From: DAOUBP01 sp034432655
GTDB lineage: Bacteria > Chloroflexota > Anaerolineae > CG2-30-64-16
Assembly (NCBI GenBank): GCA_034432655.1
Contig: DAOUBP010000082.1
Coordinates: 1-64,000 of the forward strand
DNA: 64,000 nucleotides
Reading direction: 5' to 3'
Each line of letters begins with the position of its first letter. Positions within the stretch are counted from its first letter, which is position 1. A program made the translations under genes and the position numbers. This document shows, piece by piece, positions 17,476-26,050 of the stretch. The notes below the pieces were generated by a model. That model worked only from the letters and a program-made list of their open reading frames with translations. It had not been told where the DNA came from and searched no databases.

Positions 17476-18123
17476 TTGCCTGAGTTAGCTCAAATTATCG
17501 AAGCGATCCGCGCCGAGTTCACTGCCAAGAACGAGGCGCGTGACGCAACACTCAACCGCAGCCGTGAACTGATCCGGTTCTGCGCTTTGGGCATCCGGGC
17601 GATTCATCGTCACGAATGGGACGAGGCAGCTGCACTCTTAGAAACGGCCCGCCAGGCCGCGGCGGTCATGGCGGCGGATATCGAAACTTACGGTGATCTG
17701 TTTGAAGCGGGTTATACGCAAGATGCTTTAAAGGAGCTGGCCGAAGCCCATCTGCTGTATGCTTTTGTGCGAGGCGGTGATCTGCCCGGCCCGGCCGAGT
17801 TGAACGTGCCATCTGCTGCTTATCTCAACGGCCTGGCCGAAGCTGCCAGCGAGCTGCGCCGGTTTGCGCTGGATCTGATCCGACGAGGTCAGTCCTCGGC
17901 GGCCGAGCCCCTTCTGGCGATCATGGATGAAGTGTACACCCAGTTGGTGACCATTGATTTCCCCGACGCGCTGACCGGCGGCCTGCGCCGCACGACAGAC
18001 ATGTTGCGCGGGGTTTTGGAACGCACCCGTGGTGACCTGACGGTGGCTGTGCGTCAGGAGGAGCTGGAAGCTGCCCTGCAGGCGTTTGAACGCACATACG
18101 CCAGACAAGACAGTGGTTTGTGA
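17476..18123 (+). CDS. Translin family protein
   Basis: 215-residue, wholly helical protein that reads as a translin/TRAX homologue. In eukaryotes these bind single-stranded RNA/DNA and form the C3PO nuclease. The helices carry the family pattern: RDATLNRSRELIRFCALGIRAIHR, then HLLYAFVRGGDLPGP, AAYLNGLAEAASELRRFALDLIRRG and ALTGGLRRTTDMLRGVLERTRGDL. The G-L-R-R...R-G-D-L end is typical of archaeal and bacterial translins. Whether the catalytic acidic residues of TRAX are present needs an alignment. The TTG start follows GGGAG. The L,D-transpeptidase gene begins four bases later, so the two are co-transcribed. Likely cytosolic, RNA-related role inferred. Confidence 0.8.
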   Translation: MPELAQIIEAIRAEFTAKNEARDATLNRSRELIRFCALGIRAIHRHEWDEAAALLETARQAAAVMAADIETYGDLFEAGYTQDALKELAEAHLLYAFVRGGDLPGPAELNVPSAAYLNGLAEAASELRRFALDLIRRGQSSAAEPLLAIMDEVYTQLVTIDFPDALTGGLRRTTDMLRGVLERTRGDLTVAVRQEELEAALQAFERTYARQDSGL

Positions 18124-18127
18124 CTTT

Positions 18128-18901
18128 ATGACTTTGAGACCGAAGATTTTGACGCGTGTGTCCAGGCGGATGCCGTTCGTTTTGATGGTGGCATTACTGC
18201 TGGTGATCGGGGTGGGGGGCACCGCCTGGGCAACTTTGCAAGGCACCTTGCCTTTACGATCTGGTTGGTGGGCGTTTGGCCAGGCACAGGCCACTGCTAC
18301 GCCCACGCGCACCCCGCGACCGGTGACGGCGACGCCGACACCGGTGCCGATCGCGTTGGAAATCGTGGCGCCCACAGCCACACCGACTGCGGTACCAACC
18401 GTAACACCCCGGCCTGCACTTACCCCGGAGCCGTTGCCCGCCTGGCTACTGGCAGTGGTCGAGCGCTACGGCATGAACCCCGAACGCCGTTTCATCGTGG
18501 TGGACCTGGCAGCCCAGAAGATGGTGGTCCATACGCCGGGCCAGCCGTTGCGTGAAATGCCTGTGAGCACCGGCGATGAGGCGCGCGGCTATCGGACCCT
18601 GGCATGGTACGGGCTGGTGGGCGAGTATTGGGGCACCTTCAGCTCATTCGGCGTCTATGCCGATGAGGGATGGTACTTGTTCGAAGACGCCGGCAGCATC
18701 TTGATCCACGGCGCGCCCTACCGTTGGGTGAATGGGCAAAAAGTCTACGAGGACATGGATGCGTTAGGGGCCTATCCGGCTTCCCGCGGCTGTATCCGCC
18801 TGTCGCCGGAGGATGCCGCCTGGTTCACCGCCTGGCAACCCAGGGGCGTGCCGATCGTGATCTTGCCGCGCAACTGGGGCGAGCGCACGGGCGGCCACTG
18901 A
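18128..18901 (+). CDS. L,D-transpeptidase (YkuD family)
   Basis: 257 residues. Residues about 17-38 are a signal peptide or anchor (PFVLMVALLLVIGVGGTAWA), followed by a Thr/Pro-rich linker to residue 110. The YkuD catalytic domain then shows FIVVDLAAQKMVV, the His in LIHGAPYR and the catalytic Cys in ASRGCIRLSPEDAAWF. It should act outside the membrane, making 3-3 peptidoglycan cross-links or attaching proteins to peptides. The ATG at 18128 starts four bases after the translin gene; an in-frame TTG at 18086 lies inside that gene. The next gene is a secreted GH-like lipoprotein 10 bases on, suggesting a three-gene operon with envelope functions. Confidence 0.9.
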   Translation: MTLRPKILTRVSRRMPFVLMVALLLVIGVGGTAWATLQGTLPLRSGWWAFGQAQATATPTRTPRPVTATPTPVPIALEIVAPTATPTAVPTVTPRPALTPEPLPAWLLAVVERYGMNPERRFIVVDLAAQKMVVHTPGQPLREMPVSTGDEARGYRTLAWYGLVGEYWGTFSSFGVYADEGWYLFEDAGSILIHGAPYRWVNGQKVYEDMDALGAYPASRGCIRLSPEDAAWFTAWQPRGVPIVILPRNWGERTGGH

Positions 18902-18911
18902 GGCCGCGGCC

Positions 18912-20141
18912 ATGCGTCCCCTGCGTTTCTTCCCTGCCCGACCGATTGACCGGCGCACCTTCCTGCGCGCATTGACCGCATTGGGCGTTTCTGCGCTTGC
19001 TGCCGCCTGTCGCCCCGGCCCGCCGGAGCCGACGCCGACCCCGACGCGTACCCCACGCCTTTCAGCGGCTGTTCCAACCGGCACGCCGACCGCTTCGGCC
19101 ACTATGTCGCCCGCCTCCCCCACGAACACGCCATCGGCCACGCTGACCCCGTCGCCTACCCCGGCCCCTACGTCTACGCCCACCCCGCCGCCCACCCCCT
19201 TCCCGCCGGGGCCGCCGACCAAGCTGGGGCTGTTCGTCACCCGCAACGACCCCCGCATCTTCGAGCTGCTGGAAACCCGTAACGTGGCGCTGGTCAAGAC
19301 TATGGAGTACGACCCCAACTTCGCGACTGACATCAAGCGCATCTCGCCGGGCACGCTGTTGGTGGGCCGGGTTGATCTGCCCCAGATTGACCTGTCCAGC
19401 TTGACCGATCCGCGAGCCGCTGCCCAGACGTTTGCGGATCTACTGTTGCCTATCGCCACCGAGCCCCGCCGCCTGGCGGCTTTCGACGGTTGGGAGTCCT
19501 ATAACGAGCCTGCGCCCTCCGATCCTGAACAGATGTTACGATACGCCGAGTTCGAGGCGCACCGCACCCGGCTGTTGGCGGCCGCCGGGGTCCGCTCTGT
19601 CATCGGCAATTTCAGCACCGGCATGCCGCCGTTGGAGTGGTGGCCGCAGTTCCGGCCTGCGCTGGAAGCAGCCATCCAACATCGCGGTTTCCTGGGCCTG
19701 CACGAATACTCGGCACCGACCATGCAGTACGGCACGCCGCAGGAGTTGCTCGGCTGGGGCAGCGATCCGGCCCAGGAGGGGTGGTTGACTCTGCGCTATC
19801 GTAAGGTCTATCGGGGTTACCTGGAGCCGAACGGCCTGGTCTTGCCGCTATTGCTGACCGAAGTGGGCGTGGACGGTCTCATCGGGGAGCATCCTGGCCC
19901 TCGGGGCATGGGATGGAAGGATTTTGGCCGCTATTGGGCCGAGCTGGGCATGGGCGAGGACGCAGCGGGCAACTATATGGAGTTTCTGGCCTGGTACGAC
20001 GCGCAACTGCAGCAGGACCCCTATGTGTTGGGCGCGGCCATCTTCGCCGCCGCGGCCTCTCCTGGCTGGGAGACCTACGAGATTCTGGACGAGGTCTTTC
20101 CGTTCCTGAAACAGTACCTCAGCGTGCACCCTCCGCGTTGA
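18912..20141 (+). CDS. Tat-exported lipoprotein with GH-like domain
   Basis: 409 residues. The start RPIDRRTFLRALTALGVSALAAAC is a twin-arginine signal joined to a lipobox. Residues about 37-100 are an extreme Thr/Pro linker. The remaining 300 residues look like a TIM-barrel glycoside hydrolase: DGWESYNEPAP (Glu near 200) and LLLTEVGVDG (Glu near 318) are the likely acid/base and nucleophile. It is related in layout, not in obvious sequence, to the N-domains of the 12018 and 21756 proteins. It lies 10 bases after the L,D-transpeptidase gene. A cell-surface carbohydrate-active lipoprotein is inferred; substrate unknown. Confidence 0.75.
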   Translation: MRPLRFFPARPIDRRTFLRALTALGVSALAAACRPGPPEPTPTPTRTPRLSAAVPTGTPTASATMSPASPTNTPSATLTPSPTPAPTSTPTPPPTPFPPGPPTKLGLFVTRNDPRIFELLETRNVALVKTMEYDPNFATDIKRISPGTLLVGRVDLPQIDLSSLTDPRAAAQTFADLLLPIATEPRRLAAFDGWESYNEPAPSDPEQMLRYAEFEAHRTRLLAAAGVRSVIGNFSTGMPPLEWWPQFRPALEAAIQHRGFLGLHEYSAPTMQYGTPQELLGWGSDPAQEGWLTLRYRKVYRGYLEPNGLVLPLLLTEVGVDGLIGEHPGPRGMGWKDFGRYWAELGMGEDAAGNYMEFLAWYDAQLQQDPYVLGAAIFAAAASPGWETYEILDEVFPFLKQYLSVHPPR

Positions 20142-20333
20142 GGTGTGTCTTGGTGTGGGACCACCAGCGTCCTGGCCGGAGCGCAGTGCAGTCGCAGGAT
20201 GCAGCCTTGCCCCGCCGACCGCTCCGCACCTCCTGGACGGTAGTCGTAGGACGATCACGCGCGGTTGTTCTCCGCTCAAGGCGCTCTGCCGCTTTCTGCC
20301 CCCGATGCCTGGACTCCTTGCGCTGACACGCTT
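20142..20333. other. Intergenic, nothing recognised
   Basis: About 190 bases between the Tat lipoprotein gene and the hisS promoter. No tRNA, T-box leader or convincing open frame is visible. Several short GC-rich inverted segments occur but none forms a clear terminator. Confidence 0.5.
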
Positions 20334-20362
20334 TAGACATTCGCTGTAGAATGCGCTATAAT
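20334..20362 (+). promoter_or_regulatory. Sigma70-type promoter of hisS
   Basis: TAGACA, a 17-base spacer and TATAAT precede hisS by 88 bases. Both hexamers are near consensus (5/6 and 6/6). The leader after it contains no recognisable T-box. Confidence 0.75.
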
Positions 20363-20450
20363 TGCCTCTCGACAATTTGAAGCACAACAGGACGGACGTC
20401 GGACCTTGCTCCACACCTGGGAGCGGGCCGCAACGTCCCTTGGGAGGTAT

Positions 20451-21713
20451 ATGGTCTATCAAGCACCTCGCGGCACACAGGACATCCTGCCGGCCGACCG
20501 GCCCTATTGGCGGTATGTGACCGAGGAAATGCATCGGGTTGCGGCGTTGTTCGGCCTGCAGCAGATTGATACCCCTATTTTCGAGGAGACCGGCCTTTTT
20601 GTGCGCAGCGTGGGCCAGGGCACCGACATTGTGGACAAGGAGATGTACTCCTTCCAGGATAAGGGCGGTGCGGAGATCACGTTGCGGCCGGAGTTCACGG
20701 CCGGGATCATGCGGGCGTACATCGAGCACGGCATGCACACCTGGCCTTCCCCTGTCAAGCTGTATTCCATCGGGCCGGTTTTTCGCTACGAGCGGCCCCA
20801 GGCCGGCCGTTTCCGCCAGCACCATCAATTTAACGTGGAAATCCTCGGCGAGATGGACCCCGCGGTGGACTTGGAAGTGATGTCGGTCGTCTGGACGTTG
20901 TTGACACGCCTGGGCTACAAGGGGCTCAGCTTCCAGCTCAACTCTACCGGCTGTCCTCGCTGCCGTCCCGGCTATCGCCAGGCCCTGGTGGAATTCTTCC
21001 GGCGCTACGAAGACCGCCTGAACGAGGTGGATCGTCGTCGGCTGGCCATCAACCCGCTGCGGCTGCTGGATTCCAAAGAGGAATCGGCCCAGCCGCTGCT
21101 CAACGAGGCCCCGCACAGCGCCGATTATCTGTGCGACGAATGCCGCACCCATCTGGCGACGTTACGGGGCTATCTCGATGCGCTGGGCATGCCCCACACC
21201 ATCAACTTCCGGCTGGTTCGCGGCCTGGACTACTACACCAAGACCGTCTTCGAGGCTTGGGCGGAGGGGATCGGTGCACAGGCGGCGGTGTGTGGCGGTG
21301 GCCGTTACGACGGCTTGATCGAGGAGCTAGGCGGTCCGCCCACTCCCGGCATCGGCTTCGGTATGGGCATCGAGCGGGTGATCGCCAGCCTGAAGCAGCA
21401 AGGGGTGCAGCCGCCGCCCTTGCCGGCCCCACGCGTGCAGGTATTGCCGTTGGGCGAGCCGGCGCGTGTGGCAGGGCTGAAGCTGGCCCGCGAACTGCGA
21501 GATGCAGGCATCGGCGCGCTGATCTCGTTCGGCAACCGCAGCCTCAAGGCGCAGTTGAAGAGCGCCGACAAGCAAGGCGTGACCTTTGCGCTGATTCTGG
21601 GCGATCAAGAGCTGGCCCAGGGGATGGTGACCGCCCGCCACATGGCCAGCAGCCAGCAGGAGAACGTGCCGCTGGCCGGGGTGATCCACTGGTTGCGCGA
21701 GCGGATTTTGTAG
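20451..21713 (+). CDS. hisS: Histidine-tRNA ligase
   Basis: Class II aminoacyl-tRNA synthetase charging tRNA-His, 420 residues, the usual length. It opens with the conserved APRGTQDILP. Motif 2 is around FRYERPQAGRFRQHHQFNVE (residues about 110-130). The histidine-specific LVRGLDYYTKTVFE lies near 255-268, followed by GGGRYDGLIEELGG. Motif 3 is GIGFGMGIER and the C-terminal anticodon-binding domain spans about 330-420. The ATG at 20451 follows GGGAGG; the in-frame 20406 start would add a poorly conserved leader. Preceded by its own promoter and followed 42 bases later by the large 21756 gene. Confidence 0.97.
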   Translation: MVYQAPRGTQDILPADRPYWRYVTEEMHRVAALFGLQQIDTPIFEETGLFVRSVGQGTDIVDKEMYSFQDKGGAEITLRPEFTAGIMRAYIEHGMHTWPSPVKLYSIGPVFRYERPQAGRFRQHHQFNVEILGEMDPAVDLEVMSVVWTLLTRLGYKGLSFQLNSTGCPRCRPGYRQALVEFFRRYEDRLNEVDRRRLAINPLRLLDSKEESAQPLLNEAPHSADYLCDECRTHLATLRGYLDALGMPHTINFRLVRGLDYYTKTVFEAWAEGIGAQAAVCGGGRYDGLIEELGGPPTPGIGFGMGIERVIASLKQQGVQPPPLPAPRVQVLPLGEPARVAGLKLARELRDAGIGALISFGNRSLKAQLKSADKQGVTFALILGDQELAQGMVTARHMASSQQENVPLAGVIHWLRERIL

Positions 21714-21755
21714 CGGATGCGATGATGGTTTCAGTGCTGTAGCCCAGGAGGCCGG

Positions 21756-24700
21756 ATGGACCTGCGCGACTATCCTCGACCGAAAAACGACACCGGCATT
21801 GGCGTTCACTGGAGCGCCGGGTATCCGGCTACGGTCGGCATGGGCAAGATTCGCGATTTTTGGCTGCCGGAGCTCATCGCGCTGGGCGTCAAGTGGGTCA
21901 AGATCGCCAATCACGACGGTGCGGTGAGCTTCGTGGAATTGCTGTTGAAAAACGATATCATGCCCATCGTGCGCATCTACCGGCCGCAGCCCAATCCAGG
22001 GGTCCTGGATGAGAAAGCGTTGGCTGCGGTGCGCAACCTGGTCGCTGCGGGTGTGCGTTACATCGAGTTCAACAACGAGCCGGACCAGGGCGAGGAGTGG
22101 CAGGGCCGCCATGTGCCTCCGGATGCACTTCAGATCGTGGCGCGCAACGCGATCGTGGACATGGAGGCCATCCTCAACCTGGGCGGCTATCCCGCCATCC
22201 CGGCGTTGTCTCCCGGCACCAAATGGGATCTGGTGGGTGAAATCTGTCGGCTGGGCCGCCGCGATCTCTTCGGGGAACCGGTGTGGCAGGCGGTCCATAA
22301 TTACAGCCTGAACCATCCCCTGGATTACCCGTACGATCCCGGCAATCAGCACGGTGCCCCTTATACCGCAGAGTTTTACAACCGTCTGGCGGCCGAGAAG
22401 TGGGACGGCGATGCCTGGCAGGGCTGGAGCCTGGAGCGGGTGAACGCCGAGCGGCGGCGCAACGCCAGGCCGGGCGCAACCGCTTTTGATGACCCTGCGT
22501 GCTGGCGTAGCTATGAACGTTATGACAAACTCATTCGGGATCAGATCGGGCGGTCGCTGCCGATCTTGTCCACCGAGAACGGCTACATTGTTGGCGAGCG
22601 GCCCGACCCACGCTATCCGGCCACCACTCCCCAGCTACATATGGCACAGACACTGGAAGCGTGCCGGATCATGATGGGCACCAGCAGCCGCTTCGATCAC
22701 GCGCCGGACTACTACTTTTGCACCGCTTTTTGGCTGCTGGCCAATTACAACCTGGGCAGTTGGGCGCCGGAATGGGAGGGCCATGCCTGGTACAGCAGCC
22801 GTTGGCCCGAAGGACGGCTGCCCATCGTGGATGCGTTGAAGGCCGAGCCCAAGCAGGTCCGTCGTTGGCGAGGCGAAGTCGGCGTGAGCGGCCGGATCAG
22901 CGGCCTGGTGCGCGGGGGAGCCGGCCTGCTGGTGCGAATCGCTCGCGGCGACGGTTGGACCCTGGCGGCCCGCGTAGGGTCCGACGAGCGTTATGAGTTC
23001 ACCGATGTCCCCCTCGAACGATACCGGGTTATCGTGTCGGATGCCGGCAAGGAACAGGAAGTTGTGCTCACCCGCGAGCGACCGGCAGCCACGGCCAACT
23101 TCGACCTTGGCGGCAGCGCAGTGGTGGTCGCCGGCAGCGTTGTGCGCGGCGTTGTGTACGGCGGCGCCGGCCGGGTAGTGCGGCTTAACCGGCCGGCCGA
23201 TGGTTGGACGCAAGACCAGCCGGTCGCCGCGGATGGCAGCTATCGCTTTCAGAATCTGGCGGCAGGCACTTATACCCTGGATCTGGTCGGCACCCAGGCC
23301 CGTAAAGAAGACATTCTTCTGGATGGCCGCAACGAAGTGGTAGCCGACCTGAGGGTAACCGGTTGGGGCTGGGAGTTGTCCGACGGCGGGGCTGGCCCGG
23401 GGTTCGGCGTCGTGCGTTGTCGTGTCAAAGGTCGCAGCGACCTGCCCGTGCGCTTGTGGACTACGGGCTGGGAAGGGATGGTCCGGTTGACCGGCAGCAA
23501 GCCGGAATACGGCCCGGACGCCTGTGAGTTTGCGCCTTTGGGCGTTGGTCGCTACAACGTCCAGCCGCAAGGGGCCGATGTAGTGGCCGAGGTAAACGTG
23601 GATGGCCGCCGCGTCCACTGGGTTACCTTCACCGACTACGGCAGCCACGAGACGGCCGCGCAACCCGGCGCGATTGTCGGCACCTTGCGCCGGTCGGCCG
23701 GTTCGGCAGCCGCAGTGGACGGTCGTACTGTGCAGGCGCTGCGCCCACCGGCGTCCGAGCCGGTCGCGTCCGCCCAAACCACAGCCGATGGCACCTACCG
23801 CCTGGAAGGGCTGCCGGCCGGCATCTACACGGTTCAGGTGTTGGAGGCCGGCCCCGGCTCCGCAATGCTCGTGCAGCAGTCGGATATCAGGGTGGAATCG
23901 GGCGGGCAAGCCCGGGTTGATCTGACGTTGCCGGTGAGCGCGGCACCCCTGCTGCGCGCGGTGGTGGAGGACGGCGGCCCTGGCCCGGGCTTCTGCGTCG
24001 TCCGCTGCCGGGTAGTGGGCCAGCCGGGCCGTGCCATCAGCTTGTGGACCTGGGGATGGGGTGGCATCACCCAGCTCACGGGCAGCAAACCGGAGTACGG
24101 CCCCGACGCTTGCGAGTTCGCGCCGTTGGGCCCGGGCACCTACTTCGTGGAACTGGAAGAGACCGACGCGGCGGGCATCTCCCACACGGTGCGGGCCGAG
24201 GTGGAGCTCCAGCCCAACCGGGTGATGTGGGTTCGTTTCGAGCGTGAACAAGAGCCTCAGCAGCCAGCAGTGCCGGTCGAGCCGGTACCTGTCCCGCAGC
24301 CGACCCCGGAGCCTGTTCCTGAGGAGCCCAAACCGGCCCCTGGTCCAACCCCGGCCGCCAGCGAAAGTGTCATCGGTGGCGCGGTGGCCTATCCTCCGGG
24401 CTCCGGGTTGTACGGCGATGGCTTGCTGATGGTGTTGTCTGGCCCGGGTGGCGATCGGCAAACTGTTGTTTCGGGCGGGCAATACGCGTTCTTCGGCCTG
24501 CCGGCTGGCACGTATCGGTTGACAGTGTTGGCCCCCGATCCCGCGTTGGGTGATCTGGCCACCCGCGATGGGATCGTCGTGGATGGCACCAACCAGGTGA
24601 CTGTGGACTTCGTGCTCCCGGCATATGCCCGGGCTGAAAGCCGGGTCACAGGCCGGGTGAAGGGCGGCGCCGGGCGGGCCGTTTTGCTAGTGGGGCCGTT

Positions 24701-25187
24701 GGAGGATCAGACAACACCTGCAGAAGAGCGGGTGACGGTCGTGGCGCAGGACGAGTCCTATGCTTTTGACAGCCTGCGGCCCGGGACCTATCGCGCAACC
24801 GTGCTCGATACAACCCCGCCCTCGGGCAGCACGCAAACTCAGGCGGGCATCCTCCTGGATGGGACGAACACAGTGCGCGTGGACTTCGACCTGGATGCGC
24901 TGCAACCTGGCAAGACGCTAGATCATTATCTCCTGGTCGGCAGCACAGCGCGTTCACGGGATGATTTCCTGGCGACCTTGCGCTATGTGGCGCGCTTCCG
25001 GCCGGTGGTCGGCAGCGACGAGACGGAGGCCCGTCAGGCCCGGCACGTCACCATCCTCGGCGGCACTTCTGCGGTCAGCGCCCTGGTCGAGCAAGGCCTG
25101 CGGATGAGCGGCTGCCAGGTGCATCGCGTTGAAAGCGATTTCGCAACCCATCTCGGCAGGCTGCTGGAGGAGGGGAGGCCCTATTGA
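21756..25187 (+). CDS. Large protein: GH-like N-domain, duplicated TGSKPEYG module, CWB2-like C-module
   Basis: 1143 residues, a paralogue of the 12018 protein and likewise without a signal peptide. Residues 1-370: DYPRPK opening, FNNEPD with Glu108 and LSTENGY with Glu275 as predicted catalytic pair. Beta-sandwich modules follow. Two copies of an unrecognised unit contain VVRCRV, TGSKPEYGPDACEFAPL and a closing WV-x-F (about residues 544-629 and 737-829). Residues about 830-865 are a Pro/Glu spacer. The C-terminus (KTLDHYLLVG, HVTILGGTSAVSALVEQGL, GCQVHRV) matches the shared module. AGGAGG precedes the ATG. It overlaps the NAD kinase start by four bases. Activity unknown; polysaccharide binding or cleavage is inference. 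Confidence 0.7.
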   Translation: MDLRDYPRPKNDTGIGVHWSAGYPATVGMGKIRDFWLPELIALGVKWVKIANHDGAVSFVELLLKNDIMPIVRIYRPQPNPGVLDEKALAAVRNLVAAGVRYIEFNNEPDQGEEWQGRHVPPDALQIVARNAIVDMEAILNLGGYPAIPALSPGTKWDLVGEICRLGRRDLFGEPVWQAVHNYSLNHPLDYPYDPGNQHGAPYTAEFYNRLAAEKWDGDAWQGWSLERVNAERRRNARPGATAFDDPACWRSYERYDKLIRDQIGRSLPILSTENGYIVGERPDPRYPATTPQLHMAQTLEACRIMMGTSSRFDHAPDYYFCTAFWLLANYNLGSWAPEWEGHAWYSSRWPEGRLPIVDALKAEPKQVRRWRGEVGVSGRISGLVRGGAGLLVRIARGDGWTLAARVGSDERYEFTDVPLERYRVIVSDAGKEQEVVLTRERPAATANFDLGGSAVVVAGSVVRGVVYGGAGRVVRLNRPADGWTQDQPVAADGSYRFQNLAAGTYTLDLVGTQARKEDILLDGRNEVVADLRVTGWGWELSDGGAGPGFGVVRCRVKGRSDLPVRLWTTGWEGMVRLTGSKPEYGPDACEFAPLGVGRYNVQPQGADVVAEVNVDGRRVHWVTFTDYGSHETAAQPGAIVGTLRRSAGSAAAVDGRTVQALRPPASEPVASAQTTADGTYRLEGLPAGIYTVQVLEAGPGSAMLVQQSDIRVESGGQARVDLTLPVSAAPLLRAVVEDGGPGPGFCVVRCRVVGQPGRAISLWTWGWGGITQLTGSKPEYGPDACEFAPLGPGTYFVELEETDAAGISHTVRAEVELQPNRVMWVRFEREQEPQQPAVPVEPVPVPQPTPEPVPEEPKPAPGPTPAASESVIGGAVAYPPGSGLYGDGLLMVLSGPGGDRQTVVSGGQYAFFGLPAGTYRLTVLAPDPALGDLATRDGIVVDGTNQVTVDFVLPAYARAESRVTGRVKGGAGRAVLLVGPLEDQTTPAEERVTVVAQDESYAFDSLRPGTYRATVLDTTPPSGSTQTQAGILLDGTNTVRVDFDLDALQPGKTLDHYLLVGSTARSRDDFLATLRYVARFRPVVGSDETEARQARHVTILGGTSAVSALVEQGLRMSGCQVHRVESDFATHLGRLLEEGRPY

Positions 25188-26032
25188 GCACTGAACTGCG
25201 TGCCGTTGGGTTGTTGTTTCACCCCAAGAAGCCCGAGTCCGTCGTGCTGGCCGAACGCATGGCCGACTTCCTGCATGGTCATGGCCGGCGCGCCTGGATC
25301 GGTTCGGCGTGGGATGAGCCGGAGGCGCTGGCGCACGTGGAGGACTTGAACCTGCTGGTGACCCTGGGCGGTGACGGCACCATCTTGCGCGCAGCGCGCA
25401 TCGGCAGTCGCCACGGTGTGCCGATCCTGGGGGTGAAATTGGGTCGCATCAGCTTTCTGGCCGACATTTCGCCCGACGACTGGCAGACTCCTTTCTGTCA
25501 GGTGCTGGCCGGCGATTACTGGCTGGAAGAGCGCATGTTGCTGGATGTGTCGGTGACCCGCGCCGGCGACCCGGCTGTGAACCACTCGTACCTGGCGCTC
25601 AACGATGTGGTCATCAGCCGGGGCGGGTTGGCCCGCATCATCACCGTTCAGACCTGGGTGGATCGCAGCTACCTGACCACATATCGCGCAGATGGGGTGA
25701 TTGTCGCTACGCCCACCGGTTGCACCGGCTATGCCCTGGCTGCGGGCGGCCCCATCCTGCCGCCCGAGCTTAAGAACATCTTGCTGATCCCCATCTGCCC
25801 CCATCTGAGCCTGGACCGCCCTGTGGTGCTGGCCCAAGGTGTCACGGTGACCCTGGAGGCGCACGCCGACTACGCGCCGATCCTGACCGTGGACGGCCAG
25901 TTCGAGATCGCACTGGCGGAAGGGGATCGCGTTGAGGTCCGTGCCAGCGATTACGTCTGTCATTTCGTCCACACCCAGGATCGCGCTTATTTCTACCGTA
26001 CCCTGATGGACCGCCTGCGCTGGCGCGCATGA
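25184..26032 (+). CDS. nadK: NAD kinase
   Basis: ATP- or polyphosphate-dependent NAD kinase making NADP, 282 residues. LLVTLGGDGTILRAAR (about residues 60-75) holds the GGDGT motif. DGVIVATPTGCTGYALAAGGPIL (about 170-190) is the second signature, with Cys and Gly where most family members have Ser and Ala (TGSTAY). ILLIPICPH follows as expected. The TTG start overlaps the stop of the 21756 gene (TTGA), indicating translational coupling. It forms a run with the zinc-finger gene and recN, an association of nadK with recN common in bacteria. Confidence 0.93.
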   Translation: MSTELRAVGLLFHPKKPESVVLAERMADFLHGHGRRAWIGSAWDEPEALAHVEDLNLLVTLGGDGTILRAARIGSRHGVPILGVKLGRISFLADISPDDWQTPFCQVLAGDYWLEERMLLDVSVTRAGDPAVNHSYLALNDVVISRGGLARIITVQTWVDRSYLTTYRADGVIVATPTGCTGYALAAGGPILPPELKNILLIPICPHLSLDRPVVLAQGVTVTLEAHADYAPILTVDGQFEIALAEGDRVEVRASDYVCHFVHTQDRAYFYRTLMDRLRWRA

Positions 26033-26050
26033 GCGGGGAAGGCAATCGTC

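Noticed and set aside
20363..20450. T-box leader upstream of hisS
   Set aside because: The leader is short (about 80 bases), lacks the conserved T-box sequence and any terminator/antiterminator pair.
22635..24482. 615-residue reverse frame inside the 21756 gene
   Set aside because: High His/Gln/Arg content and no recognisable domain; shadow of a repetitive GC-rich gene.
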